5,976 bases of DNA, taken from NCBI GenBank assembly GCA_943914815.1, contig CALUDL010000097.1, forward strand, positions 1-5,976. The letters run 5' to 3'. How positions within the stretch are numbered: position 1 is the first letter of the stretch; every line of letters begins with the position of its first letter. This stretch comes from an uncultured Brevibacterium sp. (GTDB lineage Bacteria; Actinomycetota; Actinomycetes; Actinomycetales; Brevibacteriaceae). Both the position numbers and the translations under genes were made by a program. A model generated the notes under the pieces. The model saw only the letters and a program-made list of their open reading frames with translations. It did not search any database and was not told where the DNA came from. Shown in pieces: positions 1 through 4,454 of the stretch.

Positions 1-303
1 GCGCGCACAGTGCTGGGCGTGTGGGTGTGGCACCAGCACGGGGGACTCCCGCACACCCACCTGGCTGAACCCGCACAGGCAGTGCTGGAACACGTAGAAA
101 CCCCTGATCTGGTGGTCGCCGATCACGGGTGGGCCGGTGCAACAGGAAGCGTCGGCATCCGCACCGTGGGGTTTGCCGACTGTAACGACCCGGCACTGTT
201 TGTGGCCCAGGCTCAAGAACAGGTCGAGGTGTGTGTGCCCCTGGACGACAACATTCCGCCACATTTGTACGAACCACTCATCGATTACGTGTGCCGAAAA
301 TAA
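1..303 (+). CDS. C-terminal part of an unassigned conserved-looking protein (5' end outside window)
   Basis: The frame is open from the first base to TAA at 301-303, giving 100 visible codons with no start that must lie inside the window, so the gene almost certainly begins upstream. The visible protein looks like part of a soluble alpha/beta fold. A His-rich, Gly/Trp-rich stretch (VWVWHQHGGLPHTH) comes first. A hydrophobic strand ending in ADHGWAG follows, then a second strand VGFADCNDP, then CVPLDDNIPPHLYEPL near the C-terminus. The strand-loop pattern would suit a Rossmann-like nucleotide or phosphate site, but I see no diagnostic catalytic motif and do not assign a family. No signal peptide or membrane segment is visible in this part. 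It points the same way as rpmE2 but is separated from it by 142 bp carrying a predicted promoter, so I do not see an operon. Codon use and composition resemble the other genes here. Confidence 0.75.
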   Translation, partial: ARTVLGVWVWHQHGGLPHTHLAEPAQAVLEHVETPDLVVADHGWAGATGSVGIRTVGFADCNDPALFVAQAQEQVEVCVPLDDNIPPHLYEPLIDYVCRK

Positions 304-347
304 CGCACCACGTGCTTGTTCAATGTGGAACTGAGCGCACATTCGGG

Positions 348-353
348 TATAGT
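348..353 (+). promoter_or_regulatory. Candidate -10 element for rpmE2
   Basis: TATAGT matches the TANNNT -10 consensus and would start transcription near 359-361, exactly at the first hairpin of the rpmE2 leader. No good TTGACA-like -35 is present 16-18 bp upstream; the sequence there is TGGAAC-like. No Zur-type operator was recognised, although zinc-free L31 paralogues are often zinc-regulated. This is a prediction only. Confidence 0.35.
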
Positions 354-358
354 TGGTT

Positions 359-440
359 GCTGGCGTTTTACGCGCCAGCCATAAGAATTTGAGCACTGGC
401 GGGCAACCCGGTTGCATCAGGGCTCTCGAGATTCAAAGGA
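359..440 (+). promoter_or_regulatory. Candidate structured 5' leader of rpmE2 (possible L31 autoregulatory leader)
   Basis: Two hairpins precede the start codon. The first is a perfect 7-bp stem, 359-365 (GCTGGCG) with 373-379 (CGCCAGC), around a 7-nt loop. The second is longer and imperfect, 391-425: GAGC/GCTC (391-394 with 422-425), an A/G mismatch, CTGG/TCAG including one G-U pair (396-399 with 417-420), a small internal loop, then GCAAC/GTTGC (403-407 with 411-415) closing a CCG triloop. The ribosome binding site AAAGGA (435-440) follows 9 nt later. Structured leaders bound by L31 are known in several bacterial groups, including Actinobacteria. I infer this could be one, but I cannot match it to a published consensus by eye. 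Confidence 0.4.
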
Positions 441-445
441 TCATC

Positions 446-703
446 ATGAAAAAAGATATTCACCCGGAATACCGCCCGGTTGTGTTCAACGACCTGGCTT
501 CTGGAACCAAGTTCTTCACGCGCTCGACTGTGAAGACCGAAAAGACCATCGAATGGGAAGACGGTAACACCTACCCACTGGTCGACGTTGAAATTTCTTC
601 GGCTTCGCACCCGTTCTACACCGGTAAGCAGCGCATCCTTGACTCCGCTGGACGCGTTGAGAAGTTCAAGGACCGTTACAAGGGCTTCGGAAAGCGCAAG
701 TAA
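446..703 (+). CDS. rpmE2: 50S ribosomal protein L31 type B (zinc-independent, C-minus)
   Basis: This 85-residue protein has the typical type B L31 sequence: an [14 protein letters not shown] start, a phenylalanine-rich [10 protein letters not shown] segment (residues 19-28), and HPFYTGKQR (55-63), followed by a basic tail. There is no cysteine anywhere, so the zinc-binding Cys set of type A L31 is absent. In other bacteria such paralogues replace the zinc-containing form in the large subunit, at the bridge to the small subunit, when zinc is scarce. The start at 446 is chosen because AAAGGA lies 5 nt upstream and the protein then begins like the family; the same frame is open further upstream but that extension is unlike L31. 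The gene appears monocistronic: a predicted promoter and leader lie upstream, and a strong hairpin follows 18 bp after the stop. No Zur box was recognised. Whether a zinc-type rpmE exists elsewhere in the genome cannot be seen here. Confidence 0.97.
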   Translation: MKKDIHPEYRPVVFNDLASGTKFFTRSTVKTEKTIEWEDGNTYPLVDVEISSASHPFYTGKQRILDSAGRVEKFKDRYKGFGKRK

Positions 704-721
704 CACGTATAACACGTTTAG

Positions 722-759
722 CAATAATGGCCGGCACGTTCATGTGCCGGCCATTATTG
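722..759. terminator. Bidirectional intrinsic-type terminator between rpmE2 and pdxK
   Basis: The arms 722-737 (CAATAATGGCCGGCAC) and 744-759 are perfect reverse complements over 16 bp, with a 6-nt loop GTTCAT. The stem is GC-rich in its upper half and A/T-rich at its base, so each strand ends in a TTATT-type run within the stem rather than in a long U tract. It lies in the 68-bp gap between two convergent genes and can serve both. Confidence 0.85.
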
Positions 760-771
760 TGTGTTGCGCGC

Positions 772-1602
772 TTACAGTGTGCGCGCTTCCACGGTGATGC
801 TGTCCGTGGGCTGGGTGCGCCATGCGCAGTGGAGGAGCGAGCGCACACCGGTTGCGTTCTCAATTGAGGCGGCAATGCCGTGCGCAATTTTTTCCTTCGC
901 CGAGGTCGCCGCGGCTACCACGTCAAGTCCGGTTGCCAGCCCGGCGGCAATCGAGGAGGCGAACGAGCAACCGGCCCCGTTGACCAGGTGGTTGTTGACC
1001 TTGGTGGTCGACAGTTCGGTGACGGTAGTTCCGTCGAAGATGACGTCGATCGCGGTGGGCCCGTCGAGGCGAGCGCCACCCTTGACGATCACGTTCTGTG
1101 CGCCCTTGCTGTGCAGCGTGCGCGCTGCTTCGACCATGTCTTCGACGCTGTTCAAGGACTCCGCACCCACCAGGGTGGCCGCTTCTTCGAGGTTGGGGGT
1201 GATCACGGTGGCGTGGGGCACGAGCTTTTCTAAGAACAGGTCTTTGAGGTCCACCATGGTGCCTGCGCCCTTACATACCAGGACCGGGTCAAACACGTAC
1301 GGGATGTGTGCCTTTTCGACGTGGTCAGCCAAAACCAGCGCGTTGTCAACGGATCCCAACATGCCGGACTTGATGACGTCGAAGGAGTGGATTCCCAGAA
1401 CCGAGGTGAGCTGGCGCGCAACGATGTCTTCGTCGACGAACTCGATTTCGTGGACGAAGTCCTTTTCAGGGTTGAACGTCACGATGCAGGTTTCGACGGT
1501 AGAGCCAAAAACTCCGTACTCTTCGAACATTTTGAGGTCTGCGGAGAGTCCTGCTCCTCCGGAAACATCGAGACCGGCAAATGTGAGCGCGCGGTGTGTC
1601 AT
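772..1602 (-). CDS. pdxK: Pyridoxal/pyridoxine/pyridoxamine kinase, ThiD-like (CC-PLK class)
   Basis: This 276-residue ribokinase-fold protein probably phosphorylates B6 vitamers with ATP in the cytosol (salvage to pyridoxal 5'-phosphate); many databases would name it thiD. Residues 6-22 (LTFAG.D.SGGAGLSAD) form the substrate-binding N-terminus. FDPVLVCKG (104-112), ATVITPNLEEA (131-141) and VNGAGCSF (207-214) follow, the last being the anion hole and catalytic region. The arrangement resembles the Bacillus and Staphylococcus PdxK enzymes rather than E. coli ThiD. It keeps two cysteines, Cys110 in VCKG and Cys212 in GAGC, at about the positions of the pair implicated in pyridoxal handling in that class. 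Hydroxymethylpyrimidine may be a side substrate. The ATG at 1602-1600 is preceded by AGGAGG 4 nt upstream. The gene lies 115 bp downstream of trmL on the same strand, with its own predicted promoter. It ends against a shared terminator with rpmE2. Confidence 0.92.
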   Translation of the reverse strand: MTHRALTFAGLDVSGGAGLSADLKMFEEYGVFGSTVETCIVTFNPEKDFVHEIEFVDEDIVARQLTSVLGIHSFDVIKSGMLGSVDNALVLADHVEKAHIPYVFDPVLVCKGAGTMVDLKDLFLEKLVPHATVITPNLEEAATLVGAESLNSVEDMVEAARTLHSKGAQNVIVKGGARLDGPTAIDVIFDGTTVTELSTTKVNNHLVNGAGCSFASSIAAGLATGLDVVAAATSAKEKIAHGIAASIENATGVRSLLHCAWRTQPTDSITVEARTL

Positions 1603-1606
1603 TGGT

Positions 1607-1612
1607 CCTCCT
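1607..1612 (-). promoter_or_regulatory. Strong ribosome binding site of pdxK
   Basis: Read on the minus strand, AGGAGG lies 4 nt before the ATG at 1602. It is the only full consensus Shine-Dalgarno in the window and fixes the pdxK start. Confidence 0.8.
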
Positions 1613-1648
1613 GTGAATGAACGTGTGAATGATTAAGTGAACGTGCAG
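1613..1648. repeat. Three imperfect 12-bp direct repeats in the pdxK leader
   Basis: Three successive 12-bp units begin at 1613, 1625 and 1637 and all start GTGAA on the plus strand: GTGAATGAACGT, GTGAATGATTAA and GTGAACGTGCAG. As a result TGTGAATGA occurs twice (1612-1620 and 1624-1632) and TGAACGTG twice (1618-1625 and 1638-1645). The array fills the space between the predicted -10 of pdxK and its ribosome binding site. It could be an operator or simply a slippage product; no regulator can be named. Confidence 0.6.
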
Positions 1649-1654
1649 ATTCTA
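1649..1654 (-). promoter_or_regulatory. Candidate -10 element for pdxK
   Basis: On the minus strand the sequence TAGAAT (inside CATATAGAAT) fits the TANNNT consensus and would give a start near 1642 and a leader of about 40 nt. No convincing -35 is present 17-18 bp upstream. Confidence 0.4.
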
Positions 1655-1660
1655 TATGAG

Positions 1661-1712
1661 CGGCCGGGCTTGTATGGCCGGTTGTGTAATGAGTGGCCAT
1701 GTATGACGGCCA
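1661..1712. other. GGCC-rich interleaved inverted repeats between trmL and pdxK
   Basis: Four GGCC-containing words can pair in alternative ways: CGGCC 1661-1665 with GGCCG 1676-1680, ATGGCC 1674-1679 with GGCCAT 1695-1700, and TGGCC 1694-1698 with GGCCA 1708-1712. They follow the trmL stop (TAG at 1720-1718). They could form a weak terminator or attenuating structure, but none is followed by a U tract, so function is uncertain. Confidence 0.3.
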
Positions 1713-1717
1713 ACGGG

Positions 1718-2185
1718 CTATTTTCCGCTTGGATATCCCAGTTGGCGCCAGGCTTCGTAGGTGGCGATTGATGCCGAATTCGCCAGGTTCAAACTGCGCC
1801 TGCCTTCCAACATGGGAATGCGGACAGCCAGGTCCACGTGCGGGTCTTCTGCCACCTCGGCGGGCAACCCTGTGGATTCTTTTCCGAACAGAAGAACGTC
1901 GTCGGAGGTATACTCCACGGTGTCGAATGTCTGAGTGGTGTGTGTGGTAAACGCGATGACGCGTTTGTGCCCGAGTTCCTCCCACAGGTGCTCGATTGTG
2001 GGGTGAACGGTGACGTGCGCCAGGTCGTGATAGTCCAGCCCCGCCCGGCGGAGTTTTGCGTCACTGAGGTCAAACCCCAAGGGTTCAACGAGGTGCAGGT
2101 GCGCGCCCGTCACGGCCGCTAAACGGATGGCGTTTCCGGTGTTGCCGGGAATTTCTGGGGTGTGAAACACGATCTGAATGGGCAT
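1718..2185 (-). CDS. trmL: tRNA (cytidine(34)/uridine(34)-2'-O)-methyltransferase TrmL
   Basis: This 155-residue SPOUT-family enzyme would methylate the 2'-OH of the wobble nucleotide of certain tRNA-Leu isoacceptors using S-adenosylmethionine, as a homodimer in the cytosol. All three SPOUT motifs are present: PEIPGNTGNAIRLAA (residues 10-24), LLFGKESTGLP (98-108), and the knot-forming C-terminal motif from IPMLEGRRSLNLANS (123-137) to YEAWRQLGYP (143-152). RRAGLDYHD (46-54) is also characteristic. The length is that of the E. coli enzyme and the protein is complete. The ATG at 2185-2183 is the only start that gives the family N-terminus. There is no good Shine-Dalgarno, but TAGGAT lies 7-12 nt before the ATG, which is the spacing expected for a -10 of a leaderless mRNA. 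It is divergent from imuA', and the LexA box lies about 41-56 bp upstream of its start. Confidence 0.96.
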   Translation of the reverse strand: MPIQIVFHTPEIPGNTGNAIRLAAVTGAHLHLVEPLGFDLSDAKLRRAGLDYHDLAHVTVHPTIEHLWEELGHKRVIAFTTHTTQTFDTVEYTSDDVLLFGKESTGLPAEVAEDPHVDLAVRIPMLEGRRSLNLANSASIATYEAWRQLGYPSGK

Positions 2186-2193
2186 GGTGCAAT

Positions 2194-2199
2194 CCTAAT
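2194..2199 (-). promoter_or_regulatory. Candidate -10 element for trmL (leaderless)
   Basis: Minus-strand TAGGAT ends 8 nt before the trmL A of ATG, so transcription would begin at or next to the start codon. This agrees with the lack of a Shine-Dalgarno. No TTGACA-like -35 stands out. Confidence 0.4.
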
Positions 2200-2216
2200 C
2201 CTGTTGCTGGCAAACC

Positions 2217-2245
2217 TTGCATCTGTCGAACATATGTTCGATACT
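2217..2245 (+). promoter_or_regulatory. Predicted imuA'-imuB-dnaE2 promoter with LexA box in its spacer
   Basis: TTGCAT (2217-2222) and GATACT (2240-2245) are separated by exactly 17 bp and resemble -35 and -10 hexamers. Transcription would start near 2252, the first base of a GTG in the imuA' frame. The SOS box fills nearly the whole spacer and overlaps the first two bases of the -10, so bound LexA would block RNA polymerase. Confidence 0.55.
2226..2241. promoter_or_regulatory. LexA-binding SOS box
   Basis: TCGAACATATGTTCGA is a perfect 16-bp palindrome and matches the Gram-positive/actinobacterial LexA consensus CGAAC-N4-GTTCG in every fixed position. It directly precedes a DNA-damage mutagenesis operon, whose homologues in mycobacteria are LexA-controlled. 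It is the only full box in the window. Confidence 0.93.
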
Positions 2246-2251
2246 GTTTGT

Positions 2252-2887
2252 GTGTCTGCTCTGCGTGATTTCCATAAGCTCCGCCGCCTACCGGGCGTGC
2301 GTACCGCGGGGGACCTGGCTACGTCACGGCCAGTGTTACCCGTGCCCGGCGCGCTGTCTTCGGTATTTTCCCGAGGTGGTTTACGGCGAGGCGACATCAC
2401 ACAGATTGTGGGGACACACGGGTTTTCGGTTGCGTTGGCAGTCGTGTCGCAAGCAACACAGGAACGCCACTGGTGTGCCAGTGTGGGGGTAGGCGTTCCC
2501 GCGGTTGCCGCTCTGAGTGACTTCAACATTGCGTTAGATCACTATGTGAATGTTGCCGTTGAACCGGGTGACACTGTGCAGGCCCTGTCGATTCTTATCG
2601 ACACGTTCGCCATCGTCATGACACAGCCGGTGCAGATGAGCCCGGGGCAGCGTTCCCGCCTTCACAGCAAAGTGCGCGAAAAGAACATGTCACTGATTGT
2701 TCTGCGCGACTTTCCCCACGCAGGGGAGAAGCTCACTGTTTCTGAGCCACAGTGGGAAGGCATCGACCACGGCTCTGGCCACCTCACCGGTTATTCAGTG
2801 CACGTGGCAAACCCAGCCGCAGGCGGTGTGCGCATCGAACTCCCTGGTGCGGAACGCGCGTCATCACAGGTGATTCGCCTTGTCTGA
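2252..2887 (+). CDS. imuA': ImuA' mutasome accessory protein (RecA-like fold, no functional Walker A)
   Basis: The protein (211 aa from the GTG at 2252, 217 aa from the ATG at 2234) resembles actinobacterial ImuA', a small RecA/SulA-like protein that binds ImuB and is needed for SOS mutagenesis with DnaE2. Recognisable parts are LPVPGALSSVFSRGGLRRGD (residues 29-48), the core strand QIVGTHGFSVALAVV (51-65), HWCASVGVGVPAVAAL (73-88), and QWEGIDHGSGHLTG (167-180) near the C-terminus. Where RecA has GxxxxGKS/T, this has GTHGFSVA, with no Lys and no typical P-loop, so ATP hydrolysis is unlikely. I prefer the GTG because it coincides with the predicted transcription start, while the ATG at 2234 lies inside the LexA box and has no ribosome binding site. 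It overlaps imuB by 8 bp. Identification rests on sequence resemblance plus the position before imuB and dnaE2; the family is poorly conserved. Confidence 0.85.
   Translation: MSALRDFHKLRRLPGVRTAGDLATSRPVLPVPGALSSVFSRGGLRRGDITQIVGTHGFSVALAVVSQATQERHWCASVGVGVPAVAALSDFNIALDHYVNVAVEPGDTVQALSILIDTFAIVMTQPVQMSPGQRSRLHSKVREKNMSLIVLRDFPHAGEKLTVSEPQWEGIDHGSGHLTGYSVHVANPAAGGVRIELPGAERASSQVIRLV
2868..2873 (+). promoter_or_regulatory. Ribosome binding site deciding the TTG start of imuB
   Basis: AGGTGA lies 6 nt before TTG 2880-2882, inside the end of imuA'. An in-frame TGA at 2871-2873 rules out any earlier imuB start. Confidence 0.6.
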
Positions 2888-4454
2888 AGGCGCACGTACG
2901 CTTGTTCTCACGGTCCCTGACTGGTCGGCACTTGCGGTTACGCTCCGGGAAAACATCAACGTGAGCGAACCCGTCATGGTCGTGCGGGCAGGCGTTGTAT
3001 ATTCGGCGAACGCGCATGCCAGAAAGCACGGTGCTGTGCGTGGGATGAACACGCGGAGTGCGCAACTGCGGTGTCCGCACGCGCACGTGTATCCGTTCGA
3101 CCTGGACCGTGACCACCAAGAATTTGCTACCGCTGTGACTGTTCTGGACAAGCTGGTAGCGCGCTTCAGCCTGTTTCACCCTGGAACTGTCACGATCCCT
3201 GTTTCTTCCCTTGAACGCACATATGAAAACGAAGAACATGCTGTACACGACCTGCTGACAGAACTCATCGATGCAACCGGGTGGGAAGTTTTTACCGGAA
3301 TTGCCGACACTCCGTTCGCCGCCCTTTTAGCGGCGGACTCACAAACCCGCGTCGAACCTGGGGCCACGGGGAAGTTTTTAGCGCCGTTGAGTGTGGACAG
3401 GTTGCGGCTTGTGGACCCCCAGTTCACTCCGCTCACCGTTCTTTTACACCGTTTAGGAATCGACCGGTTGGGCCAGTTAGCTGCCCTGCCACGCACCCAG
3501 GTCTACACCCGGTTTGGAGAAACAGGAGCGCGCGCCTGGCTTCTTGCCTCCGGGCACACCTACGAGCTTCCCCGGGAACATGTGCGCGCCCGTGACTTCA
3601 CTGTCAGCGGGTCCTTGGAGCCTCCCACAGGTAGGCTCGACGTCATTTCGTTTAAAGCACGCGAACTGGCCACAGACTTTGTGGACCGTATCCGGGAGTC
3701 CGGGTTGGTCTGTACGCACGTGCGCATTGTGTTGCACGCGCCCGGTCACACCTATGAGCGAACATGGCACTTAGATACGCTCACCGAAACCGCTCTGGCC
3801 GACCGTGTGCGCTGGCAGGCCGCCGGGTGGCAAGGGTCACGCACAGAAAAAGCCCCGCACGCAGAAAACAGTGATGCCCGGGAAGCCAGTGATGTCAGCG
3901 ATGACAGTGGCGACGGCGTGCACTGCATTGAGTTCTACGCACAAGAACTCGTTGCCCCCTTACGTGCACAGTCGAACCTGTTTGCTCCACACACCGACGA
4001 CGTCAGCGCCGCGCTTGAACGCATCCAAGGACTCTTCGGGATCGAAGCGGTGAGTACACCAGGCCTGCAGGGAGGGCGATCACCCGAAGAAACGAACCTG
4101 TGGACCCCCTGGAGGCACAGCACTGAACCCACCCGCGACCCCCAGGCGCCGTGGCCTGGAGCCCTGCCACCACCTCGGCCCACCCTGGTAGAAAACACGC
4201 CAGTAGACCTTCTCAACGAATACGGTGAGCAGGTTGTTGCCAGACCTGCCGGGCTGGACAGCACCCCGCGAGTCCTCCGCACCCGGGAGGGCACGCAGGC
4301 TGTCACCAACTTTTCTTCTGCCTGGCCCGTGGACACACAGTGGTGGGGCGAACACCAGTACCATGTGCGGTGCCAAATTGTGACCGAAACAGGCGAAGCG
4401 TATGTGCTGTGCAAAGAAGCCGGACAGTGGGCCATCGTGGGAAGGTACGCGTGA
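2880..4454 (+). CDS. imuB: ImuB, catalytically inactive Y-family polymerase-like clamp adaptor
   Basis: This 524-residue protein has the Y-family layout without the chemistry. The N-terminus RTLVLTVPDWSALAV (6-20) replaces the usual metal-binding D-x-D region and keeps only one Asp (Asp14). The place of the S-[IL]-D-E motif reads TIPVSSLERTYENEE (105-119), with no adjacent Asp-Glu. A helix-hairpin-helix thumb follows (GIDRLGQLAALPRTQVYTRF, 193-212), then a little-finger-like domain (about 255-315). Next come an acidic, low-complexity linker (about 324-347) and QSNLF (364-368), a beta-clamp-binding motif. The ImuB-specific tail holds RIQGLFGIEAV (381-391), GGRSPEE (398-404) and the terminal QWAIVGRYA. 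In mycobacteria ImuB bridges ImuA', DnaE2 and the clamp; DnaE2 lacks its own clamp motif. TTG is the only start after an in-frame TGA at 2871 that yields the complete N-terminus. The gene overlaps imuA' by 8 bp and dnaE2 by 1 bp. Confidence 0.94.
   Translation: MSEGARTLVLTVPDWSALAVTLRENINVSEPVMVVRAGVVYSANAHARKHGAVRGMNTRSAQLRCPHAHVYPFDLDRDHQEFATAVTVLDKLVARFSLFHPGTVTIPVSSLERTYENEEHAVHDLLTELIDATGWEVFTGIADTPFAALLAADSQTRVEPGATGKFLAPLSVDRLRLVDPQFTPLTVLLHRLGIDRLGQLAALPRTQVYTRFGETGARAWLLASGHTYELPREHVRARDFTVSGSLEPPTGRLDVISFKARELATDFVDRIRESGLVCTHVRIVLHAPGHTYERTWHLDTLTETALADRVRWQAAGWQGSRTEKAPHAENSDAREASDVSDDSGDGVHCIEFYAQELVAPLRAQSNLFAPHTDDVSAALERIQGLFGIEAVSTPGLQGGRSPEETNLWTPWRHSTEPTRDPQAPWPGALPPPRPTLVENTPVDLLNEYGEQVVARPAGLDSTPRVLRTREGTQAVTNFSSAWPVDTQWWGEHQYHVRCQIVTETGEAYVLCKEAGQWAIVGRYA
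4439..4445 (+). promoter_or_regulatory. Ribosome binding site of dnaE2
   Basis: GGGAAGG lies 8 nt before ATG 4454, and 5 nt before the in-frame GTG 4451 that is the alternative start. It sits within the last codons of imuB, consistent with reinitiation after the imuB stop. Confidence 0.55.

Noticed and set aside
327..354. ECF sigma-factor promoter (GGAAC ... GTT) before rpmE2
   Set aside because: The 20-nt gap is longer than the usual 16-18 and the words are short enough to occur by chance.
761..1636. 291-codon plus-strand open frame opposite pdxK
   Set aside because: It is the antisense of a clear kinase gene; the protein is Ser/Thr/Ala-rich with no family resemblance and it overlaps the terminator and the pdxK leader.
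2162..2251. Upstream extension of imuA' to an ATG at 2162
   Set aside because: It would overlap the start of trmL and cross the SOS promoter; the added residues do not resemble ImuA'.
3841..3925. Repetitive GATGxC-like stretch in imuB as a tandem repeat or insertion
   Set aside because: There is no fixed period; it reads through in frame as an acidic linker, so it is best seen as low-complexity coding sequence.
3971..3986. Second LexA box (TCGAACCTGTTTGCTC)
   Set aside because: Only the left half fits; the right half lacks GTTCG, and it lies in imuB codons for the clamp motif.
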